25,820 nucleotides of DNA from Chloroflexota bacterium (GCA_029777225.1 JAKOSR010000164.1:1-25820); one strand, 5' to 3'. Counted from the stretch's first letter, positions 15,377 to 24,149 are shown. Made by a program: numbers and translations. The notes: a model not told the origin generated them from the letters alone.

Positions 15377-15763
15377 TTATTCCTTTGGTTCCTCGGTGGG
15401 GGCGATTTCTTCGGCCGCTTTTTCCACTTCTTCCACAGCCTGGTCGAGCTTCACCTTGGCTGACCGGGTGACGCTACCTGCTTTTTCTTTCGCAGCAGCA
15501 GCCAGGTCGACAGCTTTCTGCTTGGTGACGGCGGAGAGTTCCTCGGCCTTGGTCAGGGCGTCTTTATAAGCAACTTCAGCCTTGCGCTTGGTTTCTTCAA
15601 AGGTCTCATTACCCTTATCCTTGAGCTCAATCGCCTTTTCCTTAATCATCTGGCGTGTATCTTCGCCCGTCTGGGGGGCCATTATCAAAGAAACCACAGC
15701 ACCGGCCAAGGCGCCCAGGGTGAACCCCATTACAAATGCTCCAAAATCATTTTTTTCTGACAT
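15377..15763 (-). CDS. YtxH-like membrane-anchored protein
   Basis: A 128-residue protein with an N-terminal hydrophobic segment (about 8-29, GFTLGALAGAVVSLIMAPQTGEDTR) ending in the AP-x-x-G pattern typical of YtxH-domain proteins. A long Lys/Ala/Glu-rich helix predicted to be amphipathic or coiled-coil (38-118) follows. YtxH proteins are small, stress-associated in Bacillus, and of unknown mechanism. GAGGAG precedes the ATG at 15763. It lies 13 nt after the two-TM gene and is probably co-transcribed, mirroring the YtxG-YtxH pairing of Bacillus. Confidence 0.75.
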   Translation of the reverse strand: MSEKNDFGAFVMGFTLGALAGAVVSLIMAPQTGEDTRQMIKEKAIELKDKGNETFEETKRKAEVAYKDALTKAEELSAVTKQKAVDLAAAAKEKAGSVTRSAKVKLDQAVEEVEKAAEEIAPTEEPKE

Positions 15764-15776
15764 GTTTACTCCTCTA

Positions 15777-16214
15777 TTAGTCTTGGTTATTCTTCAGGTG
15801 AAACAGGTTGGATAATTTCTTAAGGCTGGCAAGCGTTTCGTTTAGCTTGATGACCGGCTCGCTGATGTTATCACTGAGAAACCGCACGGTACCCCGTAAG
15901 GTGTTGACAGTGTCGGTGGTGGAGGTCAGGATTGGCTTTACCTCGTTTTGCAACAAATTGGTCAACATGGCAAGTTGGACGATTAAAACAATCAGCGCAA
16001 CACCAATCACGAACATCTGTAGCGCAATCAGGATGATGAAGATATCGCGGACATTGCTGGCGGCGGCTGGATCTTTCGCCAGGAAGATGATGCCAACCAC
16101 CAGGGCGGCCAGTAAAAGAACGGCCACAATGATCGCGATAACCAACCCAGCCTTGCCCTTGGACGAAACAGGCTGGACTTCATTTTTTACAGTTTCAGAT
16201 ACTTGGTCTGTCAT
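15777..16214 (-). CDS. Two-TM membrane protein, possibly YtxG/DUF948-like
   Basis: A 145-residue protein with a polar N-terminus (1-22), two hydrophobic segments (about 23-46 and 57-84), and a C-terminal amphipathic helix (88-140: LQNEVKPILTSTTDTVNTLR and beyond). The second segment plus helix resembles DUF948/YtxG proteins, which occur beside ytxH, but the extra first segment is unusual and the assignment is tentative. GAGGAA precedes the ATG at 16214. No enzymatic motif is seen. Confidence 0.6.
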   Translation of the reverse strand: MTDQVSETVKNEVQPVSSKGKAGLVIAIIVAVLLLAALVVGIIFLAKDPAAASNVRDIFIILIALQMFVIGVALIVLIVQLAMLTNLLQNEVKPILTSTTDTVNTLRGTVRFLSDNISEPVIKLNETLASLKKLSNLFHLKNNQD

Positions 16215-16229
16215 GTTTCCTCTATGAGA

Positions 16230-16235
16230 ATTATA
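16230..16235 (-). promoter_or_regulatory. -10 box of the two-TM/YtxH-like operon
   Basis: On the - strand a perfect TATAAT lies 15 nt before the ATG at 16214, with GAGGAA in between. A transcript would have a very short leader that just includes the ribosome binding site. No clear -35 is seen. No terminator for scpA is visible in this 64-nt gap, so read-through from scpA is possible. Confidence 0.5.
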
Positions 16236-16278
16236 TAACAGTCTGTTTTGTTTTTCAGGCGCTTGTAAGACGTCCGCG

Positions 16279-17058
16279 TCAATTGTCCTCGATGGTTATT
16301 TCTTCATCGCGTTCGGAATTCAGGCGCTCGTTGGCCGTGATGGTGATGTTCGCGAAGGTGGCTGTCTGTTCAGTTTCAACCAAATCCTGCTTGATGAGTT
16401 CAAGGATGGCCAGGAATATGACGATGCGGTTCAATCTGCCTGGATTTTCCGCGGTCAGGTCCGCGAAATTGGTAACCTTCTCAAGCCTGAGGAGGTGGAC
16501 GATTTCATCAACCTTCTTGCGCAGGGTCATTTTGGGGATGCTGATGCTGCCGCCTTCAGGCAGAACCGCGTCGCGTGTGGCGATGTTCTCCAGCGCCGAA
16601 ATCAGGTCGGTGAGGGTGACGCCAGTCAAATCCAGCTGGACGTTCACGGGATAAGACCTGGGGATATGCAGGAAGCCCTGTAAACCCCGCTCCACCCGAT
16701 CCGTCATCCAGGCGGTCGCTTTCTTCACCTCACGGTAAAGGATGAGCTGCCTTGCCAGGGCTTCGCCCAAATCCTCCTCGGAATCATCCTGTATTACGGC
16801 AGGACGCGGAAGCAGGGCTTCGGACTTGATTTGGATAAGCCTGGATGCCAGAACCAGGAACTCGGATATATTCTCCGGGTCTTTTTGCTGCTTTTGCTCA
16901 ACGTAAGACAGGAATTGGTCCGTGACAGTGGCAATCGCCAGCTTGGTGATGTCCAATTCCGCTTTTTGGATGAGGTCCAGAAGCAGGTCCAGGGGGCCAT
17001 TATAGACATCCGTTTCAATTTCGTAGGTTTCCCCTGTTCGGGCCCAGGATTTGCTCAT
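16279..17058 (-). CDS. scpA: Segregation and condensation protein A
   Basis: The kleisin subunit of the SMC-ScpAB condensin, which bridges the SMC head domains and is needed for chromosome compaction and segregation. 259 residues. The N-terminal domain has the family signature YNGPLDLLLDLIQKAELDI (19-37) and TDQFLSYVEQ (46-55), followed by EFLVLASRLIQIKSEALLP, which is also characteristic. A C-terminal winged-helix segment at about 195-250 would contact the SMC head. scpB is not adjacent. smc itself lies about 2 kb away on the other strand. Confidence 0.94.
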   Translation of the reverse strand: MSKSWARTGETYEIETDVYNGPLDLLLDLIQKAELDITKLAIATVTDQFLSYVEQKQQKDPENISEFLVLASRLIQIKSEALLPRPAVIQDDSEEDLGEALARQLILYREVKKATAWMTDRVERGLQGFLHIPRSYPVNVQLDLTGVTLTDLISALENIATRDAVLPEGGSISIPKMTLRKKVDEIVHLLRLEKVTNFADLTAENPGRLNRIVIFLAILELIKQDLVETEQTATFANITITANERLNSERDEEITIEDN

Positions 17059-17064
17059 GGGTTG

Positions 17065-17070
17065 ATTATA
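17065..17070 (-). promoter_or_regulatory. -10 box of scpA, leaderless arrangement
   Basis: On the - strand a perfect TATAAT is followed by six bases (CAACCC) and the scpA ATG at 17058, with no Shine-Dalgarno. This is the same spacing as before tatC. TTCCTG (17094-17089) is a weak -35 with an 18-nt spacer. Confidence 0.5.
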
Positions 17071-17213
17071 GCTGACCTTAGAGGATTACAGGAAGGCGTG
17101 TAGGTCTGACGACATTTCGGACCGGAATGTGGGAAAAATTTCGCTGCGGTGACCGGGATGGGGGGTATACTTTCAGCAATTCAACGCATTGCAATCGGAA
17201 GGCATGGTTGCTT

Positions 17214-18302
17214 ATGACCATCTATCTTTGCTCCAGCTGTCAGCAGGTATACCCAGAAGTGGACTTGCCACATGTTTGCCCCAAGTGTGGCGGTGTTTTT
17301 CATTTGGCCGGCCTGGAATATCCAAAAGGCACAATTCCTACGCATGAGCAGACTGGGCTTTGGCGCTACCGGGGTGCCTTTGGCCTGGCTGAAGACGCGC
17401 CGCAATCATGGCTGGGCGAAGGGCAAACGCCGCTGGTGCCCGTGGATGTGGAAGGTACACTTCTTTACTTTAAATGTGAACAGCTGAACCCAAGCGGGTC
17501 TTTCAAAGACAGGGGGACCGCTGTGTTGGTCAGCCAGATGCGCAAGCGGGGAATTACAGAGGTGGTTGAAGATTCATCCGGCAACGCGGGCGCGTCCTTG
17601 AGCATGTACGCCACCGCGTTTGGGATTAAGTGCCGTATCTATGTTCCGGCTTCAACCTCCGGCCCAAAAAGGCACCAAATTGAGGCGTGTGGTGCCAAAG
17701 TAATCGAGGTGCAGGGTGTACGGGAAAACGCGCATAAGGCCGTTCTGACGGCTGTTGACGAGGAAGGCTTGCCTTATGCGAGCCACGCGCTGCAGCCTTT
17801 TGGCCTGAGTGGGATGGCCACCATCGGTTTCGAAATCTTTGAGCAGCTTGGGCGCCTGCCAGGGACAATCATATCGCCAGTGGGTCACGGCTCATTACTG
17901 CTCGGGACCATGCTAGGGACCAGCGCGGTTGAACGCTCGCTGAGACTGGAATCCCAGACCCGGTTTATCGGTGTGCAACCTGCCAATTGCGCACCGCTGG
18001 TTGCCCAATGGCAAAACCAGCCATTTAGTGGAACGCAGGGCACCAGCCTGGCTGAAGGGACCCAGGTTGAAAACCCGAGCAGGGGACCGGAGATTTTGGA
18101 GCATATGAGACCTGGTGTTGATGACCTGGTTATCGTGACTGAAAATGATATATTCACAGCAAAGGAGGCGCTGAACCACCTGGGTTTTTATGTTGAGCCT
18201 ACTTCTGCCATGGTCCTGGCGGCGTGGAGAAAAATAGCAAAAATCTGCCCTCCACCCGTGGTCTTGTTATTGAGCGGTTCTGGGTTAAAATCAAATTATT
18301 AA
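17214..18302 (+). CDS. Threonine synthase-like PLP enzyme
   Basis: A 362-residue fold-type II PLP enzyme, most like threonine synthase, which converts O-phosphohomoserine to threonine. A zinc-ribbon-like N-terminus (Cys6, Cys9, Cys22, Cys25) precedes the catalytic domain. SGSFKDRG (94-101) supplies Lys98 as the PLP Schiff-base lysine, and EDSSGNAGAS (119-128) is the substrate/cofactor loop. PVGHGSLLLG (222-231) occupies the phosphate-binding glycine loop, and the C-terminal SGSG (354-357) holds the pyridine-contacting Ser. The start ATG at 17214 is chosen over an upstream frame because homology begins there; GGAAGG lies 11 nt before it. The loop PVGHGS differs from the common G-N-G-G form, so a threonine synthase paralogue with another substrate is possible. 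Confidence 0.82.
   Translation: MTIYLCSSCQQVYPEVDLPHVCPKCGGVFHLAGLEYPKGTIPTHEQTGLWRYRGAFGLAEDAPQSWLGEGQTPLVPVDVEGTLLYFKCEQLNPSGSFKDRGTAVLVSQMRKRGITEVVEDSSGNAGASLSMYATAFGIKCRIYVPASTSGPKRHQIEACGAKVIEVQGVRENAHKAVLTAVDEEGLPYASHALQPFGLSGMATIGFEIFEQLGRLPGTIISPVGHGSLLLGTMLGTSAVERSLRLESQTRFIGVQPANCAPLVAQWQNQPFSGTQGTSLAEGTQVENPSRGPEILEHMRPGVDDLVIVTENDIFTAKEALNHLGFYVEPTSAMVLAAWRKIAKICPPPVVLLLSGSGLKSNY
18264..18291 (+). promoter_or_regulatory. Putative promoter of rnc-smc
   Basis: TTGTTA (18264-18269), a 16-nt spacer and TAAAAT (18286-18291) lie within the last codons of the threonine synthase-like gene. This would give a leader of about 85 nt before rnc. Confidence 0.5.
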
Positions 18303-18382
18303 GACATCAAGGAACCAATGGCTCGTTTGCCATTAATGTGGTTAATGTCAAACGAATCGGGGGTTCCCTCTTTGGAGGAAAA

Positions 18383-19084
18383 ATGACAGACCCACATGAG
18401 ATTTCGCGCCTTCGCGCGAAATTGCCCGCGAACTTCACGGATGATTTTCTGCTAACGCGGGCTCTAACCCACAGGTCGTATCTGAACGAGAATAAGGACG
18501 CCATCGAGGAAAACGAAAGGCTCGAATTCCTTGGTGATGCCATCCTCGGTTTTATCATCGCGGAGTGGCTGTACAACAAGTACCCCGAAAAAAAGGAAGG
18601 GTTTCTGACGAAGATACGCGCTGCCCTGGTTCAGGCCAGGCAGCTCGCGGATTTTGCCCGGAAAATTGATCTGGGCTCGGCTTTGTTGCTGGGGCGGGGC
18701 GAAGAATTGGGCGGCGGTAGGAACAGGGACGCCATCCTGTGCGACGCCTTCGAAGCGGTGGTGGCGGCGCTCTACCTGAGCACGAATATCGAAACCGTGC
18801 GGGAGTTTATCATCCCTCTGGTTGAGGTCGAGGCGGAAAAAATCGTGAAGAACCACCTCGAAGAAGACCCCAAAAGCCTGCTGCAGGAATGGGCGCAGTC
18901 CCATGGGTTCTCATCGCCGGTTTACCAACTGGCGGATGAAATTGGTCCTGACCATGCCAAGACCTTTGTGGTCAAGGCAGTGCTGGACGATAAAGTGCTG
19001 AGCACGGGATCCGGACCGAGCAAGCAACACGCGGAGAAAGCGGCCGCGCAGGAAAGCCTTAAGGCCCTGGGGATTTCTGGCTAA
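18383..19084 (+). CDS. rnc: Ribonuclease III
   Basis: A 233-residue double-strand-specific endoribonuclease for rRNA and mRNA processing. The signature ERLEFLGDA (45-53) and DAFEAVVAALY (121-131) supply the catalytic acidic residues Glu48, Asp52, Asp121 and Glu124. The C-terminal dsRNA-binding domain spans about 162-230 (DPKSLLQEWAQ ... KQHAEKAAAQESLKALG). The ATG at 18383, with GGAGGAAAA just upstream, is chosen over an in-frame ATG at 18224 that would overlap the previous gene and add 53 non-homologous residues. smc follows 3 nt after the stop, the common rnc-smc order. Confidence 0.96.
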   Translation: MTDPHEISRLRAKLPANFTDDFLLTRALTHRSYLNENKDAIEENERLEFLGDAILGFIIAEWLYNKYPEKKEGFLTKIRAALVQARQLADFARKIDLGSALLLGRGEELGGGRNRDAILCDAFEAVVAALYLSTNIETVREFIIPLVEVEAEKIVKNHLEEDPKSLLQEWAQSHGFSSPVYQLADEIGPDHAKTFVVKAVLDDKVLSTGSGPSKQHAEKAAAQESLKALGISG

Positions 19085-19087
19085 CAT

Positions 19088-22000
19088 ATGGAAACAAAAC
19101 TCACCTCACTTGACCTGCACGGCTACAAGACGTTTGCCAGGCAGACAAACCTGCAATTTCCTGCCCGGATTACGGCCATTGTTGGGCCCAATGGGTCGGG
19201 TAAGTCGAACGTAGCGGATTCCATCCGTTGGGTGCTCGGGGAGCAGTCGTACTCATTGTTACGGGCCAAAAAGACCGAAGACATGATTTACTCTGGCTCG
19301 GAAAACCGCGCGCGCTCAGGCATGGCGGCGGTTTCTATTTCCTTCAATAACACCAGCGGCTGGCTGCCCATTGATTACGCAGAGGTTGTGCTCACACGCC
19401 GCGCCTACCGAGATGGGGCCAACGAGTATCTCATCAACGGCCAGCGGGTGCGTTTGAAAGACTTCCATGAATTACTGGCCAAGACAGGCCTGAGTGACAG
19501 GACTTACACCATCATCGGCCAGGGGCTGGTGGATGTCGCGCTTTCCATCAAACCGGACGAACGACGCATGCTCTTTGAAGAAGCGGCGGGCATTGGCCTT
19601 TACCGTTCGCGAAAAGAAGAAGCGCTAAGGCGGTTGGAAGCGACTGAGCGAAATCTTGAGAGAGCGGCGGACATCATCGACGAAATCCGACCACGTATGA
19701 AAAACCTGGAAAAGCAAGCTTCCAGGGTGGGTGAATTCAAGCTCGTGCAGGAGGACCTCAAGCGTAACCTGAAGCAGTGGTATGGTTTCCATTGGTACAA
19801 GGCGTTGGAGGAAATCACCAAAACCCGGGCCCAGGTGGAGCAATTCCAGGCGCAACTAATCAGCCAGCAGGACTTCACAAAGGCACAGGAGCAAATTTCA
19901 GCGGGGTTGCTGCAGAGCATTAACCAGAAACGCGCGGAAATTGACCGTCTACATACGCAAATCCGACAAATTCACGAAGATTTACAGTCCCGCAACCAAA
20001 GCATGGCCATCCTTGAGGAGCGGCGGAAGGCAAACGCGGACGCCCTGGCACAACTTGAAAACGACCTGGCTCATCTTGAAGAAACCATCCAAGCCGAAGA
20101 AGGGCAGTATGCGAGCTACAAGGCCGAGCTGGAGAAGCATGACACTGACTTGACTGGATTGAACGCGCAACACCAGGCAGCGCAAACCAAGTTGGGTGAG
20201 GCAAGGCAAGCCCAGGGCAAGCTCAGCCGTGACAGAGCGGACCTACAACAGCAGCTGGTCAACCTAGAAAAGGAACTGGTCAGCATGCGTTCCCGCAAAG
20301 GCGATTTGGGAGAGCGATTGCGCGAAACCCAGAAAAATCAAAAGAACAATCTGGAAGCGCAATCGGTCCTTGATGAGCAACTCTCCAAGGCGAAACAAGT
20401 CATTGACGATCAAACCGCCCTGGTGCAGTCCCTGGAAGCTGAAAGAGGCGGGCTTTCCAACGCGCGGATTGAAATGCAAAACAGAATCAGCGAAATTCGC
20501 CGCACCTTGGACCAAAACCGAAGCCAGGTCAACCGCCTGAACCTTGAGAAGAACAAGCTGGTTAATCGTCTGGACTTGCTAAAGCAGGGCCGTGAAAGTT
20601 TGGCTGGTTTTGGTGAAGGAGCCAGGGCGTTGATGAAGACCACTTCACACGGAGGGCCATCCAGCAAAATGATGGACATTGCCACCCGGTTGAAGGTACC
20701 TGAGAAGTATGAAAAGGCCGTAGCGGCGGCCCTGGGCGAGGCTGTTGACTTGCTCGTGGTGCGTGGTTCGGCATTTGATGAGCACCTTTTAAATGATGTC
20801 TCGCAGGCCGTCAATGACAGAGTGGCCATTTTACCGGAAAAGGAAGTCCAGCCCAGGCAACGCGCCAAGGTTGTGGAGGACAAGCGCTTGGAGGGGATCG
20901 CCTCTGAACTGGTCAGCTGTGACGAAGCGCTCAGGCCGGTGGTCGAACTCCTTTTGGGCGATTACCTCGTTGTCTCAGACCTGGGAGCCGCGTTGAGCTT
21001 ACGGCGCAAAGCAGGCGGGTGGAATTTTGTTACGCTTGAGGGAGAGACAATCCTGGAAAAAGGGGTTGCCATCCTGGGGAAGAGCAAGTCACCTTCAAAG
21101 GTGAGCTATTCCCGGCTGGTGGACGAGCTGGAGGCCTCGGTGGCCGGCCTGGATGTCTCCCTCAAGGGAGCGGCCGAGATTGAATCCAAGGAAAGCCAGC
21201 GTCTCTCCACGCTTGAAGAAGGGATGAATCAATTGGTGCAGGCGGACCGGGAATTGGCCGCAAAATTGGAGCGCGCGGGAAAGGAGCTATCAGCGGGGCA
21301 ATTGAGCGCAGACAAAGCGCAAAGCCAGGCGAAATGGATTGCTCAGCAAGCAGGGCATAGCCAGGCGCTGGTGGAGACAATTACGCAACAACTGAAAGCG
21401 CTGGATGAAAAAGAAGCGTTGAGCACCTCCAGGCTTGATGAGCTCAATATTGCCTTGAACGAAGTCAGGTCGAAATTCAATCAACTCGACTTGCAGACCC
21501 TGGAGCAACAGTATCAATACCTGGAAACCGAACGGAAGATGCTCTCACAATCGCTTGCGCACAGCAAGGCCGCGCTGCAGGACCTGGAACTACGCCTGAA
21601 CATTGACCGCACGCGACAGGCACAATTAAACGAAAGAAAAGGAATGCTCGAACAGGCTTCCCTGGACTTTTCGCGGCAGTTGGAAGGGGTCCGGAACCAG
21701 ATAAAGACCGTCCAACAAGCCGATGAAAGGCAAAGACGCGATGAACTCGCCGTTTTGGAGCAGGAACTTGCTAGCCTGGAACAACAATTCGAGAGCCAGA
21801 ACATGATGGATGCCGACCATCAAAAGTCAATCAGCATGATTGACCGCCAGATTGTTCACTACCAATTGGAGCTCGCCCGCCAACAGGAAAAAATGGAAAC
21901 TTTACGTGCCCGGATCGAAGATGATTTTGGCATGATTGAGTTGGAGAACGGAAAGGACAACGCCTTCAGTGCCCCACTGCCATTCCCTGACTTGGTGATT

Positions 22001-22696
22001 GAGAAACTGCCCAAGGCCCAGGACCTGCCAGAGGGCATCGAGGAAGCCATCAGGCAGCAGAAGAACCAGCTGAGAAGAATTGGCTCGGTCAACATCGAAG
22101 CGGAGGCGGAATACCAAGCCGTTAAGGAACGCTTTGAAAGCCTCACGCGGCAAATCCAGGATTTGAACGCGGCCATCCTTGACCTGCAAAAACTCATCCG
22201 GGAGCTTGACCAAATCATGCGGACTGAGTTCCTGCAGACGTTCAAGGCTGTGAGTGTTGAGTTTTCGCACATGTTCTCAAGGCTCTTTAATGGAGGCTCG
22301 GCGCGCCTCATCCTTTCGGATGAAGAGGACCCGATTGAGGGCGGCATCGAAATTGAGGCCCGTCTGCCAGGCCGGCGGGAACAGGGGCTGGTGCTGCTTT
22401 CAGGCGGTGAGCGCAGCCTCACGGCAGTAGCGTTGGTGTTCGCGCTGCTAAAAATCTCGCCAACACCATTTTGCGTTTTGGATGAAGTGGACGCCATGCT
22501 GGATGAATCCAACGTGGGACGCTTCATCGATTTGCTGCGCGATCTCTCCACTGAGACCCAGTTCCTGCTGATTACGCACAATCGCAATACGGTCTCGGCC
22601 GCTGACGTCATTTATGGGGTGACCATGGGAAAAGACTCGGCCAGCCAGGTGATTAGCATGAAGCTCGACGAAGTGGACGAAGAGTACCTGAAGTAA
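19088..22696 (+). CDS. smc: Chromosome segregation ATPase SMC
   Basis: The 1202-residue SMC subunit of bacterial condensin. Walker A is GPNGSGKSN (33-41). Two long coiled-coil arms (about 170-500 and 680-1010) flank a hinge at about 505-665 (MMDIATRLKVPEKYEKAVAAALG marks its start). The C-terminal head has the ABC signature LSGGERS (1104-1110) and Walker B CVLDEVDAMLDE (Asp1132, Glu1133). Length is normal. It begins 3 nt after rnc without a clear Shine-Dalgarno, which suggests translational coupling. Its partner scpA is nearby on the opposite strand. Confidence 0.97.
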   Translation: METKLTSLDLHGYKTFARQTNLQFPARITAIVGPNGSGKSNVADSIRWVLGEQSYSLLRAKKTEDMIYSGSENRARSGMAAVSISFNNTSGWLPIDYAEVVLTRRAYRDGANEYLINGQRVRLKDFHELLAKTGLSDRTYTIIGQGLVDVALSIKPDERRMLFEEAAGIGLYRSRKEEALRRLEATERNLERAADIIDEIRPRMKNLEKQASRVGEFKLVQEDLKRNLKQWYGFHWYKALEEITKTRAQVEQFQAQLISQQDFTKAQEQISAGLLQSINQKRAEIDRLHTQIRQIHEDLQSRNQSMAILEERRKANADALAQLENDLAHLEETIQAEEGQYASYKAELEKHDTDLTGLNAQHQAAQTKLGEARQAQGKLSRDRADLQQQLVNLEKELVSMRSRKGDLGERLRETQKNQKNNLEAQSVLDEQLSKAKQVIDDQTALVQSLEAERGGLSNARIEMQNRISEIRRTLDQNRSQVNRLNLEKNKLVNRLDLLKQGRESLAGFGEGARALMKTTSHGGPSSKMMDIATRLKVPEKYEKAVAAALGEAVDLLVVRGSAFDEHLLNDVSQAVNDRVAILPEKEVQPRQRAKVVEDKRLEGIASELVSCDEALRPVVELLLGDYLVVSDLGAALSLRRKAGGWNFVTLEGETILEKGVAILGKSKSPSKVSYSRLVDELEASVAGLDVSLKGAAEIESKESQRLSTLEEGMNQLVQADRELAAKLERAGKELSAGQLSADKAQSQAKWIAQQAGHSQALVETITQQLKALDEKEALSTSRLDELNIALNEVRSKFNQLDLQTLEQQYQYLETERKMLSQSLAHSKAALQDLELRLNIDRTRQAQLNERKGMLEQASLDFSRQLEGVRNQIKTVQQADERQRRDELAVLEQELASLEQQFESQNMMDADHQKSISMIDRQIVHYQLELARQQEKMETLRARIEDDFGMIELENGKDNAFSAPLPFPDLVIEKLPKAQDLPEGIEEAIRQQKNQLRRIGSVNIEAEAEYQAVKERFESLTRQIQDLNAAILDLQKLIRELDQIMRTEFLQTFKAVSVEFSHMFSRLFNGGSARLILSDEEDPIEGGIEIEARLPGRREQGLVLLSGGERSLTAVALVFALLKISPTPFCVLDEVDAMLDESNVGRFIDLLRDLSTETQFLLITHNRNTVSAADVIYGVTMGKDSASQVISMKLDEVDEEYLK

Positions 22697-22720
22697 TTGA
22701 CCTAAAACACGGAAAATAAA

Positions 22721-22755
22721 AAGGGCTGGCATTCGACAACTGCCAGCCTTTTTTT
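22721..22755. terminator. Bidirectional Rho-independent terminator (smc / foldase gene)
   Basis: GGCTGGCA (22724-22731) and TGCCAGCC (22741-22748) form an 8-bp stem with a 9-nt loop. It is flanked by TTTTTTT on the + strand (22749-22755) and by A-rich sequence that reads TTTTTATTT on the - strand. It sits between the convergent ends of smc and the prolyl isomerase gene. Confidence 0.88.
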
Positions 22756-22768
22756 ATACTTGATGCGC

Positions 22769-24136
22769 TTAGCTCGAGAAAATCGCGCTTTGCAGGTCCG
22801 AAGGAACCGCCGGGATGCTGGGGGTGTATTCAGACCAGATGGGATCGATATTGACATCCGTCCTTGAATCGCGCAGGTCTTTCAGCCAGTTGGTGAAGGT
22901 GGTTTCTTTTAGCTGCGAGAAAGCATCCGCGGTCAAGGGGTTGGTGGATTTGCCCACCAGTTGGATGATGTGCCAGCCTTCGCTGGTTTGTACTGGGTTG
23001 CTAACCTGGCCGATATCAGTTAAAGCGAATGCCGCGTCTTCGAATTCCTGGATCATAACACCTCGGCCAAACCAACCCAGGTCCCCACCGTTGTCCTTAT
23101 TGGATGTGTCGATGGAGTAGGTGGTTGCCAGGGTGGCCCAATCTTCGCCCGCGTTCAGTTTTTCGAGGACTGTGTTGGCTTCTTCTTCTGTTGAGACAAG
23201 GATATGCCTGGCCCAAACCTGTTCCTGTTCGGGGGCAATGTCCTTGGTTACGTCTGCCATGAGCTTTTCACGCAATAAGGAGGCTCTGAAAACCTTTTCC
23301 AGCTGAGCGTCCGTGATTCCATATGCTTTAACGCTGTTGACGTAGGTTTTGACCTCTTTGGCAAACAGTTGCGTCGTATAAAGCGTGGGGGTAGGGGTTA
23401 CGCTGGGGATTGGGGTCTCGGTCGGGATTTGCGTTTCAGTCGGGACCAAGGTCGCCGTCGCGCCCACTTCAGTTGGCAACGGTGTGCTTGTCTGAGTGGC
23501 GGTCGGGACAAAGCCCTCCGGGGTTTGCGTGGCCGTGGGAGCCGGCGTGGCCGTATCCGTTGGCTTAATCAGCTCGATTTGTGCACCAGAAAGGGTCGGG
23601 GTATTGACGGTCGTGGGGGTGATGGTTGGGGTTTTGGTTCCGTTGGGGAAGAACCCGAAAGCATCCCGCATCGCCTCATCAATTTCAGCCTGCGATACAG
23701 TGATTCCACGTTTGGCCGCTTCCTGTTCAATGATGGCATCATCAACCATCGAATTGAGCACGCTTTCACCAATTTGGAGCGGATCAGCCAACTGAGTGAG
23801 CATGGTTTGAGCTGTTGTCAGGAATTGAGTTCCATAACTACCAAACATTTGGGCGTATTGGTAGTATTGGTTGGCCCGATTAATCATATTCAACCGGGTA
23901 TATTTCACATCCGTTTGGAAGTCAGAAACCCGGATTTTGGTATCGCCAACGGACGCAACGACCTGGTTGGGTTTAACGATAAGCGTATCAACCAAGGCGT
24001 AGCCAACCATGACAGCAACCACTGTGAGAATCACAGCGGTCAAAATAAGGGCGGTCTTAATCTGGCGATGCTCTTTTTCTTGCCTGGCCAGGTGCTTGTG
24101 GGTCACAACCCTGGGTGTAGAAGTTTTATTCGCCAT
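22769..24136 (-). CDS. Membrane-anchored PpiC-type peptidylprolyl isomerase (SurA/PrsA-like)
   Basis: A 455-residue extracytoplasmic foldase. Residues 1-27 are basic and cytoplasmic, and 28-50 form an uncleaved signal anchor. A SurA_N-like helical chaperone region spans 56-160 and resumes at 255-300. A parvulin domain lies at about 307-395 (RHILVSTEEEAN, GGDLGWFGRG, EGWHIIQL). Between the two halves of the chaperone region is an insert of about 85 residues (168-252) built of Thr/Pro-rich repeats with many TPT, TQT and PTE steps, probably a flexible exposed linker. Such TP-rich stretches are common in Chloroflexota surface proteins. It follows rpsR by 13 nt and is probably in the rpsF operon. 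Confidence 0.87.
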   Translation of the reverse strand: MANKTSTPRVVTHKHLARQEKEHRQIKTALILTAVILTVVAVMVGYALVDTLIVKPNQVVASVGDTKIRVSDFQTDVKYTRLNMINRANQYYQYAQMFGSYGTQFLTTAQTMLTQLADPLQIGESVLNSMVDDAIIEQEAAKRGITVSQAEIDEAMRDAFGFFPNGTKTPTITPTTVNTPTLSGAQIELIKPTDTATPAPTATQTPEGFVPTATQTSTPLPTEVGATATLVPTETQIPTETPIPSVTPTPTLYTTQLFAKEVKTYVNSVKAYGITDAQLEKVFRASLLREKLMADVTKDIAPEQEQVWARHILVSTEEEANTVLEKLNAGEDWATLATTYSIDTSNKDNGGDLGWFGRGVMIQEFEDAAFALTDIGQVSNPVQTSEGWHIIQLVGKSTNPLTADAFSQLKETTFTNWLKDLRDSRTDVNIDPIWSEYTPSIPAVPSDLQSAIFSS

Positions 24137-24149
24137 GGGACGTTGCCTT

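Noticed and set aside
21859..22611. - strand reading frame (250 codons) opposite smc
   Set aside because: Ser/Arg-rich shadow of the conserved SMC head domain; no ribosome binding site or family motif.
23381..23635. Repetitive TP-coding segment as a repeat array
   Set aside because: It is low-complexity protein-coding sequence without a constant DNA unit.
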